A stretch of 64,000 bases of DNA from Citrobacter freundii (GTDB lineage: Bacteria > Pseudomonadota > Gammaproteobacteria > Enterobacterales > Enterobacteriaceae). The notes beneath the pieces were generated by a model, which was given only the letters and a program-made list of their open reading frames with translations, was not told where the DNA came from and did not search any database. The stretch is from positions 186,001-250,000 of the forward strand of contig NZ_JAALBX010000006.1 of assembly GCF_011077955.1 (NCBI RefSeq), read 5' to 3'. The position numbers were made by a program, and so were the translations under genes. Of the stretch, positions 54,476 to 63,649 are shown piece by piece; within the stretch, counting starts at the first letter, position 1, and every line of letters begins with the position of its first letter.

Positions 54476-55597
54476 TTACTTAGCGGGCGGACCGTCCTGT
54501 TTTTTGGCCTCGGCGGCAAGCCGGGCGAAATCCTTATCCGTGTAAAACGACGCAGGCGGCGGCAGTTGCGCCATAGAAGAGCCAGGCCACAATTGTAAGG
54601 CCGCAAGCGAGGCGAAATCATACCCCAGCACGCCATGCGGCAGCGCCAGCGTCAGCGGCGGCGTTTGCTCTCCCGGAACCGGTGTCGCCCGCCGATTATC
54701 GCCCATCTGATAATTGCGCCTGAGCACCAGATATTTTTCCGGCACCCGACGCTTGCTGTCCCACCAGCGGCCATCCAGCATATCGAATTCAAATCGCGTG
54801 GCATTCGCGGGCTGCGCGCCCAACGCAATAAGCGCTTGCCTGAGCGCGGTCGTCATCGCCGCCTCGTACATGCCCTTGCTTTTTACCTGACCGTCCAGGA
54901 TTAGCGATACCGCAAGCCGCGCGCCCAGCAGGTTCGAATAGAGATCTTCCGGTGAATAGGCCGAAACCGCTTCTGAAAAACCCGGCACCGACTGCATGCC
55001 GTACCCCTGGGCGATTTCATGCCACTGCGCCAGTTGAAACGCCAGACGGGCCGCCAGCCAGGCGGCCAGTGTATAGCGCTCGGCAAGCGATGAGGGCGGT
55101 TGAAAACGCCGGAACACCAGGCGGCGCTCCGCCAGCTCATCACCAGGTTGCAGGGTAAACCCCTGCCCTAAGCGCGCCTGTAAATGCGTGAAGATATAGA
55201 GCGTCATATCCGCGGTATCGCGCACATGCGCCGTATCGATAAACCCGCCGCGCGTGGTGTAGACAATGCCGTTGTTCTCGCGGCTTAGGCCAGTAAGGTT
55301 GGCAAACCCGGTCAGCATACTGTCGTTAAATTGATGTCGCCCTAAGTCGTCTACATCGACCACATTATTCAACTGATACCACGGTACGGGCAGCCCCAGA
55401 AGCTCGGCATGCAGATCGTAACCGAACGCGCAGCAGGGACGCAGCCCGTTTGGCTCACCCAGTGGCGGCATGACCGGCCATGCCTTGCCTGTGGCTGAGA
55501 CGGCATTCGCCGTCAGGTTTATCGGCAGCGGCAGTGCCGCGTTAAGCGGCGCGGCGGCGCTCATCAGCAGCAAAATAATCCCGTACAGCCCTTTCAA
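54476..55597 (-). CDS. exported DUF4056 family protein
   Basis: 373 residues: signal peptide about 1-20 (MKGLYGIILLLMSAAAPLNA), then a large domain I recognise as DUF4056 (GLRPCCAFGYDLHAELLGLPVPWYQLNNVVDVDDLGRHQF, GIVYTTRGGFIDTAHVRDTADMT, LAQWHEIAQGYG). The HVRDTAD and WHEIAQ segments could be a metal site (His-x-x-Asp, His-Glu), reminiscent of hydrolases; unproven. Start codon is TTG: the junction TTGA overlaps the stop of the upstream barrel gene, with AGGAG 7 bases before it. Third gene of an operon of outer-envelope proteins. Function unknown. Confidence 0.72.
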   Translation of the reverse strand: MKGLYGIILLLMSAAAPLNAALPLPINLTANAVSATGKAWPVMPPLGEPNGLRPCCAFGYDLHAELLGLPVPWYQLNNVVDVDDLGRHQFNDSMLTGFANLTGLSRENNGIVYTTRGGFIDTAHVRDTADMTLYIFTHLQARLGQGFTLQPGDELAERRLVFRRFQPPSSLAERYTLAAWLAARLAFQLAQWHEIAQGYGMQSVPGFSEAVSAYSPEDLYSNLLGARLAVSLILDGQVKSKGMYEAAMTTALRQALIALGAQPANATRFEFDMLDGRWWDSKRRVPEKYLVLRRNYQMGDNRRATPVPGEQTPPLTLALPHGVLGYDFASLAALQLWPGSSMAQLPPPASFYTDKDFARLAAEAKKQDGPPAK

Positions 55598-56733
55598 AAC
55601 GCTTCTCCTACCTGAAAATAAAAACCACTGCTGCCTTTACCGATACCGTAATCCAGCCGGACATTAATGCGCGGCTTAAAAGCAAAGCGGTATCCTACGC
55701 CGGTGGAAGGCAGCCAACGCCCATTATCCAGCGCCGAGAATGACGGCCCCATCGTGCCCGCCCCTATCCAGCCCACCACGCCATGCCGCCAACTTAAATC
55801 GCGGCGGTATTCAATCTGGCCGCTGACCGCGTTTTTATCGCGGTAGCGCCCTTCGTAATAACCCCGCATTCGCTGATTACTCCCAAGCAGCGGCAGCATA
55901 TTCCACGGCACATCGCCCTGTGTGAACGCGCCGTCTATCTCCCAGGCCAGCACACTTTTCTCGGTGAGGGCCTGATAGCGGCTGTAGTGCAACTGGTACT
56001 CCTCAAAGCGCGCATCCCCGCCGGTATCCGGCGAAAAATGGCTGTAGCGCAAATCGGCATACTGCCCCTTGCGGGGATTGGGAATAAAGTCGCGATCGTC
56101 CCAGTTCAGCTCAATGCTGCCGCCCGAACTGAGTGACGAAGCCCCCTGCGGCGTTTCTGCTATTTGCGGCGGATCGTCATCGCTGATGTGCGCGGCATGC
56201 TGCACATCCAGCCACCATCCCACACCGGCATAGATATGTTGCGCCAGTCGTCGGTACAGCACGGGGCGCAGATCCAGCACCTGCGCCGTATACTCTTGTT
56301 TGCGATCATTTCTGTCGCCCGCCGTGAATCCTTTTCCCCAGTACCAGGTCGGCGTATCGCTCAGGGCGCCGTCGAGAAAAAAACGCCAGCTATCGTCTGC
56401 AAAATAGGCGTAATTCTGCATCGTTACGCCAAAGGCGCCGGTTGATGAAACATAGCCGCTAAGCGACAGCGTGGCGTTTTGGCTGAGGTTATCCTGGGCG
56501 TTGGGGCGATACATCCCGACCGCCGCCGCGCCAACCCCAAGCCCCAGCTCCGGGGTATAAAACGGCCCAGGCATCACGCCCCAGTCAATGCCGCTGCCCA
56601 CGTTCACCGTGTCGTCATCGCCGAGTTTTTGCAGTAGCGCATCGATCTCCTGGCGGGAAAGCGTGGCCGCCTGTCCTTGTGCGAGCGCAAGGCAGCCCAT
56701 CCCCATCAGCAAGATGCGGTATGCTCTGGTCAA
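55594..56733 (-). CDS. Omp85/BamA-type outer membrane beta-barrel protein
   Basis: 379 residues: signal peptide (ending QGQA), a short segment DALLQKLGDDDTVN, then a barrel of the surface antigen D15 type with GSIELNWDDRDFIPNPRKGQYADLRYSHF, the L6-like NQRMRGYYEGRYRDKN and a C-terminal aromatic end (FQVGEAF). No POTRA domains are present, so it is a short barrel-only member like patatin-fused or accessory Omp85 proteins. Start codon is apparently TTG, overlapping the previous gene stop (TTGA). Function unknown; possibly lipid or substrate passage together with its two operon partners. Confidence 0.75.
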   Translation of the reverse strand: MTRAYRILLMGMGCLALAQGQAATLSRQEIDALLQKLGDDDTVNVGSGIDWGVMPGPFYTPELGLGVGAAAVGMYRPNAQDNLSQNATLSLSGYVSSTGAFGVTMQNYAYFADDSWRFFLDGALSDTPTWYWGKGFTAGDRNDRKQEYTAQVLDLRPVLYRRLAQHIYAGVGWWLDVQHAAHISDDDPPQIAETPQGASSLSSGGSIELNWDDRDFIPNPRKGQYADLRYSHFSPDTGGDARFEEYQLHYSRYQALTEKSVLAWEIDGAFTQGDVPWNMLPLLGSNQRMRGYYEGRYRDKNAVSGQIEYRRDLSWRHGVVGWIGAGTMGPSFSALDNGRWLPSTGVGYRFAFKPRINVRLDYGIGKGSSGFYFQVGEAF

Positions 56734-57713
56734 AAGCGATACTCACTGGCGATGAATAAGCTATTGCGCTTGGCGAAACCGACTTCGGTCAGAATGTTGA
56801 AGTTGCGGGTCACTTCATACTGGGTGCCGAGCAGCATATTCCAGGGCGATTGCAGTTGTTGTTTCACATCAAAGCGCCCGTTGCCCTCCTGATTGGCGAA
56901 ATTAACCAGCTTTTGCAGTTCCGCCGTCGGCATGTTGAGATCGTTAAGGCTGCCTTTAAATTCCTGCTGAACGTTCTGATACATGCTGCCGACCCAGACA
57001 TTGAGCTTCCCGGACGGCAAATTTATCGCCGGTACGCCAGGGGTGGTAAAACGGTAGCCCACACGCGGCGAAAGCGTAAACGCATCTATACTGCCGTCCA
57101 GGATGTCAAATTTGGTCTGGGTGAAGTTGGTATCTACCGCCGTAAACCAGTTTCCGATCCCGCCCACAAGCGTTGTGCCGACGCCGTACGTGGTGCCTTT
57201 AAAATCAAGCCTGAAATCAAGATTCTGCAAGGCATCTGGATGGATAATTTTTCCATGCCGCCCCTTCAACCCGACGCCAATCTTCGACATTGAGTGCCCT
57301 TCGGTGTGACCGATCAGCCCATAAATATCCATAAATGGCAGCAGCCAGGCATCGAGTTTGACGGTTTCGGTTTCGCTGCTCTCTCGGGTCTTACCCACCG
57401 CAATATCAAACGCGTTATCAAGCGGGATATGGTTAAGTGCGAGGCCGTTAAAATTAATGCTTTGGACATTAATATTTTGCCGCATGTTCATATAGTTAAT
57501 ATTCACGCCAAACGGCTCAGGAAGCTGGTAGCCACGTGCGCGGGCAGCATCGCCTAAAAAGGGCAACACCGACGAATCGGACGGTGGCTCCTGGGACGAT
57601 GCGCTGGTCGCATTGTCCTGATAAGCATAAACAGGTGAAGGATCCGCTGCCGCAAAGACCGGACCCACTAACGCAGGGAGCGTCAGCAGTACAAAACCGA
57701 TAGAAGTTCTCAT
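56730..57713 (-). CDS. predicted outer membrane beta-barrel protein
   Basis: About 327 residues. Signal peptide (MRTSIGFVLLTLPALVGPVFA), a Ser/Pro-rich linker with ARARGYQLPEPFGVNINYMNMRQNINVQSINF, then alternating hydrophobic strands ending in ...GFAKRNSLFIASEYRF with a terminal Phe, the usual outer-membrane insertion signal. No specific family recognised with certainty. First gene of a three-gene operon; the next gene overlaps its stop. Start is ATG 57713 or GTG 57722 three codons earlier; no strong ribosome site is visible for either. Confidence 0.65.
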   Translation of the reverse strand: MRTSIGFVLLTLPALVGPVFAAADPSPVYAYQDNATSASSQEPPSDSSVLPFLGDAARARGYQLPEPFGVNINYMNMRQNINVQSINFNGLALNHIPLDNAFDIAVGKTRESSETETVKLDAWLLPFMDIYGLIGHTEGHSMSKIGVGLKGRHGKIIHPDALQNLDFRLDFKGTTYGVGTTLVGGIGNWFTAVDTNFTQTKFDILDGSIDAFTLSPRVGYRFTTPGVPAINLPSGKLNVWVGSMYQNVQQEFKGSLNDLNMPTAELQKLVNFANQEGNGRFDVKQQLQSPWNMLLGTQYEVTRNFNILTEVGFAKRNSLFIASEYRF

Positions 57714-58012
57714 GGTAAACACGTGCCAAAACTGGCGAGGAAGGCCAGAGTCTGAAGGAAGGCGCAGGATAGTAAACCCGGAACAAACGCGAAGAGGCTT
57801 TTGTGCGAATTAACACTTATTCATACAAATTCAATCCCTTATACGCTATGTAACGGGCCTGGCGTGTGGTTGGTAATGGTCTAACGATGCCCGCCTTTTG
57901 GAACGTTCTGCCGTGATATCTTCGGCGAACAGTTGCCAAATTGTTAATCCGTTAACACATTAGTTTGCTACACTCCGCGCCTTTCACTAAAAAGATGACC
58001 TCAGGTAAAACC
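57714..58012. other. divergent region between the barrel operon and nepI
   Basis: About 300 bases without a credible ORF. It contains an imperfect GTTAAT-CC-GTTAAC element near 57944-57957 close to the nepI start, and no recognised operator. Confidence 0.4.
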
Positions 58013-59194
58013 ATGAATGATATGCACCACGCGCAACCTTATGCTGACGGGGCGAGTCGCCCAAACTGGTCGGCTGTTTTTGCCGTCGCGTTTTGTGTGG
58101 CATGCCTGATTACTATCGAATTTTTACCGGTCAGCCTGCTCACGCCGATGGCGCAGGATCTCGGCATCTCGGAAGGCGTGGCCGGACAATCCGTCACGGT
58201 GACCGCCTTTGTCGCCATGTTTGCCAGCCTGTTTATCACGCAAACTATTGGTAAGACCGACCGCCGACTGGTCGTTATCGCGTTCTCGATTTTGCTGACC
58301 CTCTCCTGCTTGCTGGTCTCTTTCGCCAATAACTTTACGCTGCTGCTGGCCGGACGCGCCTGTCTGGGGCTGGCGCTCGGCGGTTTCTGGGCCATGTCAG
58401 CGTCGTTGACCATGCGGTTAGTGCCTGCCCGCACGATTCCTAAAGCGCTGTCGGTGATTTTCGGCGCGGTTTCCATTGCGCTGGTGATAGCCGCGCCACT
58501 GGGCAGTTTTCTCGGTGAAATCATCGGCTGGCGGCATGTCTTTAACGCGGCGGCGTTGATGGGCGTGGTGTGCATTGGTTGGGTCTGGAAAGCCCTGCCG
58601 TCAATGCCCGGGCAGACGGAACACCATCAGAATATGTTTGGTCTGTTAAAGCGTCCTGGGGTGCTTGCGGGGATGCTGGCGATTTTCATGGCTTTCGCCG
58701 GGCAATTTTCTTTCTTCACTTATATTCGTCCAATCTATATGAATCTCTCCGGATTCAGCGTGGATGGTCTGACGCTGGTGTTATTAAGCTTCGGTATCGC
58801 AAGCTTCGTCGGCACCTCATTTTCGTCCCATATCCTTAAGCGCTCAGTCAAACTGGCGCTGGCCTGCGCCCCGCTGATCATCGCCTTAAGCGCAGCCGTA
58901 CTGATGTTATGGGGCAGCAATCAATGGGTTGCCGCAGGCATTGCTATTATCTGGGGGCTGTCGTTTGCGCTGATACCGGTAGGCTGGTCGACGTGGATAA
59001 CCCGCACCCTTGCCGATCAGGCCGAAAAAGCGGGGTCTGTTCAGGTTGCGGTCATCCAGTTGGCGAATACCTGCGGCGCGGCGGTGGGCGGCTATGCGCT
59101 GGATAACCTGGGGCTACTTTCCCCGCTCGCGCTTTCTGGCGCCTTAATGCTCGCTACAGCAATGCTGGTCGCAAGTAAGGTCTCGGTGAAGTAA
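58013..59194 (+). CDS. nepI: purine ribonucleoside exporter NepI
   Basis: 393 residues, MFS drug:H+ antiporter with 12 helices. Strongly matches E. coli NepI ([105 protein letters not shown]). NepI exports inosine, adenosine and guanosine. The ATG at 58013 is chosen from alignment with NepI; ATG 57995 is also possible. Followed after 74 bases by a beta-lactamase gene on the same strand. Confidence 0.9.
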   Translation: MNDMHHAQPYADGASRPNWSAVFAVAFCVACLITIEFLPVSLLTPMAQDLGISEGVAGQSVTVTAFVAMFASLFITQTIGKTDRRLVVIAFSILLTLSCLLVSFANNFTLLLAGRACLGLALGGFWAMSASLTMRLVPARTIPKALSVIFGAVSIALVIAAPLGSFLGEIIGWRHVFNAAALMGVVCIGWVWKALPSMPGQTEHHQNMFGLLKRPGVLAGMLAIFMAFAGQFSFFTYIRPIYMNLSGFSVDGLTLVLLSFGIASFVGTSFSSHILKRSVKLALACAPLIIALSAAVLMLWGSNQWVAAGIAIIWGLSFALIPVGWSTWITRTLADQAEKAGSVQVAVIQLANTCGAAVGGYALDNLGLLSPLALSGALMLATAMLVASKVSVK

Positions 59195-59268
59195 CCATCG
59201 GGAATTATCGTGGAACGGGGCGCGTGTTTGCCCCACGCCTCATGCCCGTCGGGCTGCTAAGGATAATC

Positions 59269-60144
59269 ATGAAACCTCTTATCGGTGTAGCACTGTTCAT
59301 TCTGGTAGCTCTGATTAAGCCCGCGATCGCGGCGCCTTTATCTGGCATGACGGATTTTCTCAAACAGCAGGAGCAGCAACTTAACGCAAGGATTGGCATG
59401 GCGGTGGTCAATGCGCAGGGAGAGATGATGTTCGGTTATCGTCAGGATGAACGCTTCCCGTTGACCAGCACGTTTAAGGTCCTGGCCTGCGCCGCCCTGC
59501 TCGATAAGTTACAGCAAACCGGCGGCTCCCTTGATGAACATGTCACCATCAAGCCCAGCGAGCTGCTGGACTATGCGCCGATAACCAAACACTATCTTGC
59601 GCCAGCTACCCTCTCTTTACGCATGCTGTGCGCCGCAGCCGTCAGTTACAGCGATAACACCGCGGGCAATCGCATTCTCGCCTATCTGGGCGGCCCGGAG
59701 GCCATTACGCACTATATGCGCCGCATGGGTGATGAGGTCACTCGTCTGGATCGCGTTGAGCCAACGCTGAACGAGGCGACGCCTGGGGATGCGCGCGACA
59801 CCTCGTCGCCCGCAAAGATGGCGGCGGGCCTGCAAAAAATCCTCACCTCGTCCTCGCTTTCGCCGGCGTACCGTGAAACGCTGACGACCTGGATGCGGGA
59901 AGATAAAGTCGGCGATGCGCTGTTACGCGCCGCGCTGCCAACAGACTGGGCGATTGCCGATAAAACTGGTGCGGGCGGTCATGGCTCTCGCGCCATTATC
60001 GCTGCCGTGTATCCGCCAAAGCAGCCGCCGTTTTATGTGGCGATGTATATCACTCAGACGATAGCACCAATGAAAACGGCAGATGCGACGATAGCCGCAA
60101 CAGGTAAGCGCTTATTTGCCAGCCTGTCTGAGGCGTCGCGCTGA
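59269..60144 (+). CDS. bla: class A beta-lactamase
   Basis: 291 residues with a signal peptide to about residue 21 (ALIKPAIAA). Catalytic motifs of class A serine beta-lactamases are all present: S-T-F-K at 67-70 (Ambler S70-K73), S-D-N at 128-130, E164-P-T-L-N (Ambler E166) and K-T-G at 232-234, followed by AGGHGS. Most like the TEM/SHV/LAP branch rather than the class C enzymes of many enterobacteria; the exact allele cannot be named. AAGGA lies 7 bases before the ATG. No IS element or integron is nearby and no LysR (AmpR-type) neighbour, suggesting an intrinsic, constitutive gene. Confidence 0.92.
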   Translation: MKPLIGVALFILVALIKPAIAAPLSGMTDFLKQQEQQLNARIGMAVVNAQGEMMFGYRQDERFPLTSTFKVLACAALLDKLQQTGGSLDEHVTIKPSELLDYAPITKHYLAPATLSLRMLCAAAVSYSDNTAGNRILAYLGGPEAITHYMRRMGDEVTRLDRVEPTLNEATPGDARDTSSPAKMAAGLQKILTSSSLSPAYRETLTTWMREDKVGDALLRAALPTDWAIADKTGAGGHGSRAIIAAVYPPKQPPFYVAMYITQTIAPMKTADATIAATGKRLFASLSEASR

Positions 60145-60273
60145 AAAAAGACTGGTACGCCAGACGCGTGAAGAGCACGACGCTTGCGCAAGGTTGCTTG
60201 CCTCTGCACTCGCGGGGGTGATTTCGCCGCGTCTACGGGCGTGATTGCGCAAGCGCGCTAAAAGCAGGAGTGG

Positions 60274-60543
60274 TTATTTTTTGCGTACCAGGTAGGTGAA
60301 GAAGGCCGTCAGCACGCCTATCAGCGGCATGGCAATCGCGCCTGCCATAAAGTTATGGTGATCTATTTTCTTATCCCGACGGATATCCGCAAGGCGGGCC
60401 AGCGCGTGTTTTTCATCCGTCGCACTCACCTCTTCAAACTGTTTTTCATACCCCGTCGCAATCAGCATAGCGGCGCCGTCTGCGTCCGAATGTTCCAGCG
60501 CAACGATTTGTTTATCCTTTGTAAAAAAAACATATTCCGGCAT
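60274..60543 (-). CDS. small protein with C-terminal membrane anchor
   Basis: 89 residues: a soluble N-terminal part (MPEYVFFTKDKQIVALEHSDADGAAMLIATGYEKQFEEVSATDEKHALARLADIRRDK) and one C-terminal transmembrane helix (about 66-86, FMAGAIAMPLIGVLTAFFTYL) with a basic end. No family recognised. The ATG at 60543 follows GGAG by 6 bases and is preferred over a GTG at 60588. Convergent with the beta-lactamase gene. Function unknown. Confidence 0.65.
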   Translation of the reverse strand: MPEYVFFTKDKQIVALEHSDADGAAMLIATGYEKQFEEVSATDEKHALARLADIRRDKKIDHHNFMAGAIAMPLIGVLTAFFTYLVRKK

Positions 60544-60686
60544 GACGAGCTCCACAGCGTGGCGGGGTAATTGACTCAATATATCCACTCATCACTGATA
60601 CTGCACCTACCAGTAAGGGTATTCGCAACGGCAAAAAGCGTGGGCGCACGCCTTTATCGCTCGGACCTCGTATATTTCATGAATCC

Positions 60687-62162
60687 TTACCGGCGCCAGA
60701 AGAAGCGCGAAAATAGAATCAGTACCGGATAAATTTCCAGACGCCCCATTATCATGGCCGCACACATCAAATACTTTGCGCCATCCGTCAGCGTGCCAAA
60801 CGTCGATGCCGTCTCGCCAAAGCCTAGTCCCATGTTGTTGATACAGGCCGCGACCGTCGCAAAAGCGGTCATCAGGTCATAGCCCATGATGTTTAACACC
60901 CAGATGAAAAAGACCGAGAAAAGGATATAGAGGAAAAAGAAGCTCCATACCGAGTGCAGGATACGCTCTGTTACGATGCTCTCCCCCACCCGGATGCTCA
61001 ACACCGCCCGTGGATGCGCCAGTTGATGCATTTCGTGCCGGCTTTGTTTAAACATCACCAGGAAACGCAGCGCTTTAATACCGCCGCAGGTTGACCCCAC
61101 GCAGCCGCCAAAAAAGCTTACGGTCAACAGCAGGACGATGGTATGGGCGGGCCAGTCGGCATAATCCGCCGTTGCCAGTCCATTGTCGGTAATCATGGAG
61201 CTTGTCAAAAAGAAGGCATGGATAAGGCTGTGCGTCGCGTCATACATACCGGCATGCCAGACCTGCCAGGCAGTAATGGCAACCACAATAAACGTGACCA
61301 CCAAAAAGAAACGCAGCTCTGCATTCTGGCGAAGCGGTTGCAGGGTACGTTTGGTGAAAACCACAAACCAGGCGGTAAAGTTTATCGCGGACAGCAGAGA
61401 AAAAAGACCGGCTACAAATTCAATTGAGGAACTGTTCCAGTAGCCGATGCTCTCGCTACGGGTAGAAAAACCGCCAAGCGAAACGGTAGAGAGGCCATGA
61501 CATAGCGCATCAAACGCAGGCATTCCCGCCAGCATATAGGCACCCGAGCAGGCAAGCCCGAGTAAGAGATAGGTAAACCAAAGACCGCGGGAGGTGTCCG
61601 CCAGACGTGGCGCCAGCCGTTCCTCTTTAAAAGGCCCCGGCATTTCCGACTGATACAGTTTTGCGCCACCGATCCCAAGCAGCGGGAGGACGGCAACCGC
61701 CAACACGATAACGCCCAACCCGCCGATAAAGTTGAGTTGCGCCCGGTAATAAAGGTATGCCGTCGGCAATGCGCTCACGTTACCAATAACAGTCGCGCCG
61801 GTGGTCGTGATTCCGGAAACCCCTTCAAACAGCGCATCGACAAAACTTAAGCCGACAGACTCATCAAGCCAAAGCGGTATAGCGCTGATAACGGAAAACA
61901 GCAGCCAGAACAGCACTATTATCACGAATCCGTCGCGCGTTCTGAGCTGGATATCGGCCGTTTTGGTGGCAAACCACGCGGCAAGCCCCACGCAGAAAAA
62001 GGTGACAAAGGTGGTGAAAAAGGCAAACCAGCTATGCTCCTTGCTGAACAAGGCAATCAGCATGGGCGGCAGCATCGAAAAGCTGTAGAGAAAAACCAGG
62101 AAGCCACACAGATGGATAACCACGCGCATCTGCGAAACATTAACCGTAATGTAGCGTTGCAA
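60687..62162 (-). CDS. trkG: TrkG/TrkH family potassium transporter
   Basis: About 491 residues, inner-membrane K+ uptake subunit with pore loops of the SKT superfamily: GVSGITTTGATVI, LSTVSLGGFSTRSE, SSMITDNGLATADYADW and CINNMGLGFGE. Closer to E. coli TrkG (a Rac prophage gene) than to TrkH: MRVVIHLCGFLVFLYSFSMLPPMLIALFSKEHSWFAFF and KLYQSEMPGPFKEERLAPRLADTSRGLWFTY. Works with TrkA (not in window). The start is uncertain: a TTG at 62162 has AGGGGA 6 bases upstream; a longer frame opens at 62195 and an internal ATG lies at 62129. Confidence 0.87.
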   Translation of the reverse strand: MQRYITVNVSQMRVVIHLCGFLVFLYSFSMLPPMLIALFSKEHSWFAFFTTFVTFFCVGLAAWFATKTADIQLRTRDGFVIIVLFWLLFSVISAIPLWLDESVGLSFVDALFEGVSGITTTGATVIGNVSALPTAYLYYRAQLNFIGGLGVIVLAVAVLPLLGIGGAKLYQSEMPGPFKEERLAPRLADTSRGLWFTYLLLGLACSGAYMLAGMPAFDALCHGLSTVSLGGFSTRSESIGYWNSSSIEFVAGLFSLLSAINFTAWFVVFTKRTLQPLRQNAELRFFLVVTFIVVAITAWQVWHAGMYDATHSLIHAFFLTSSMITDNGLATADYADWPAHTIVLLLTVSFFGGCVGSTCGGIKALRFLVMFKQSRHEMHQLAHPRAVLSIRVGESIVTERILHSVWSFFFLYILFSVFFIWVLNIMGYDLMTAFATVAACINNMGLGFGETASTFGTLTDGAKYLMCAAMIMGRLEIYPVLILFSRFFWRR

Positions 62163-62651
62163 GACAAATCCCCTGGCTAAAAAAATCGGCAGCAATCATG
62201 CCTTGTGATGCCATGTATCACAAATAGTGGTTTTACAACTGCGCAGTGACGAGGTGAGGTCACCGCGGTTTGTTCAACGTATAAATTTGCCCTGAAAGAG
62301 ACGCGCAGCACGGCATTTTGTATCAGACAACGCCAAAAAACGAAAACAATAACCTGATGATTTTTAGGATTAGGGCAATACGGCTATGGGAGTCAAACAG
62401 GTAAGCATAATATCGATTATCAGAAAAAAGATAAAATGGCATTAATACCTGCCGCACCATCGCCCTTCAACGGGGGGAAACGGGGTGAATGAGGTCGTTA
62501 TGGCAGACCCGGATGTGATGTGATTAATGGCCTGATGCAGGTCGCAGTGACCGTGAACGGAAGGCTAAAAAGCGTGAATGGCGCCCTCCTCTTCCTGCCC
62601 GGATTGCTCTGGCTGCCGGCGCCGGGTCGCCGTTGTCAAAGCGATATCGGC
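62163..62651. other. intergenic region without a supported gene
   Basis: About 490 bases between trkG and the EamA gene. AT-rich near 62400-62450, then GC-richer with GGGG runs. A 12-codon GTG frame at 62485-62523 is too short to trust. No hairpin terminator or known operator recognised. Confidence 0.5.
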
Positions 62652-63575
62652 TTACCGGGATTTAGCGCGCATCACAAGCCAGATACCGATTGCCGAAATC
62701 GCCACCCCCAGCGCCATCTGCCAGGAAAGGGGTTCATCGAACATGGCCCATGCCCAGACAAAGGTGAGCGGCGGGCTGAGATAGAGTACGCTTGCCACTC
62801 GGGTTGCAGAGCTTCGGGCGATGCAGATCCAGTAAAGCCCGTAGCCGCCCAGGGTAGACAGCCCGACCGTCCATATCACGCTGATTGCAAAGCCCGCCGA
62901 GGGAATAGGCGCCAGACTGCCCTGGCTGCCCTGGATGGCGGCGAAAGCGAAGCTTGAGACGAAACACTGTAGCCAGAGGTTCGGTAGCAGCCCCAGCGTT
63001 TGGGCGGGCGCGTTACGTTTTTGCCATAATGTTGCGACCGCAAGCGACAGCATCCCCGCCACCGGCAAGCCGTAGGCCCACAGCGGCGCGTCCCCCAGAG
63101 CCAGAACCCCCTGGGTTACCACTATCACGCCGAAAAGACCCACTACCAACCCCAGCCAAACCTTACGCGCCAACCGTTCCCCTAAAAATGTGGCGGCCAG
63201 CAACGCCATGCCCAGCGGCAACAGATCCGCACACAATGCGGCGAGCCCGGCCGGAACGCCGAGCGCGATGCCTTGCGTCACCCCGGTCATATACCCGGCC
63301 ATGGCGAGCAGGCCAATACCGGCGTTTCTGAGCAGGACAGGAAATGGCGTCGTCAACAGGCGTCGGTAGACGAAGGGCAACAGCAGCAGAGAAACCACGA
63401 CGCAGCGCCAGAACACCACCAGCAATGGCGGAGCATAATCTACCGAAAAACGTGTCCCGATAAATCCTGAACTCCAGGCCACCAACAACCCAGCTTCCAG
63501 TAAAGGGAGCGGCAGCGTCTTATACCAGCGGCTGTGTTGCCTTTCGTTATGTTTAATCGAAAGAGATTTATTCAT
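62652..63575 (-). CDS. EamA family (DMT) transporter
   Basis: 307 residues with ten helices in two EamA repeats (LLVAWSSGFIGTRFSVDYAPPLLVVFWRC and SSATRVASVLYLSPPLTFVWAWAMFDEPLSWQMALGVAISAIGIWLV). The ATG at 63575 replaces a TTG two codons upstream. Divergent from a LysR regulator across 74 bases, the classical arrangement of an exporter and its regulator. Substrate unknown; amino acids or related metabolites are typical. Confidence 0.85.
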   Translation of the reverse strand: MNKSLSIKHNERQHSRWYKTLPLPLLEAGLLVAWSSGFIGTRFSVDYAPPLLVVFWRCVVVSLLLLPFVYRRLLTTPFPVLLRNAGIGLLAMAGYMTGVTQGIALGVPAGLAALCADLLPLGMALLAATFLGERLARKVWLGLVVGLFGVIVVTQGVLALGDAPLWAYGLPVAGMLSLAVATLWQKRNAPAQTLGLLPNLWLQCFVSSFAFAAIQGSQGSLAPIPSAGFAISVIWTVGLSTLGGYGLYWICIARSSATRVASVLYLSPPLTFVWAWAMFDEPLSWQMALGVAISAIGIWLVMRAKSR

Positions 63576-63649
63576 AACCAAAGGCTAGGCAAAGGCTATA
63601 GTTTGGTAAATCAAAATAACCTGCACCACTGGTTTAACAGGATTGAATC

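Noticed and set aside
62485-62523. Twelve-codon GTG frame (NEVVMADPDVM) in the trkG-EamA interval
   Set aside because: Too short to separate from chance; no attenuator-like hairpin follows it.
62520-62957. Plus-strand frame of 145 codons
   Set aside because: Mostly antisense to the EamA transporter gene, no ribosome site.
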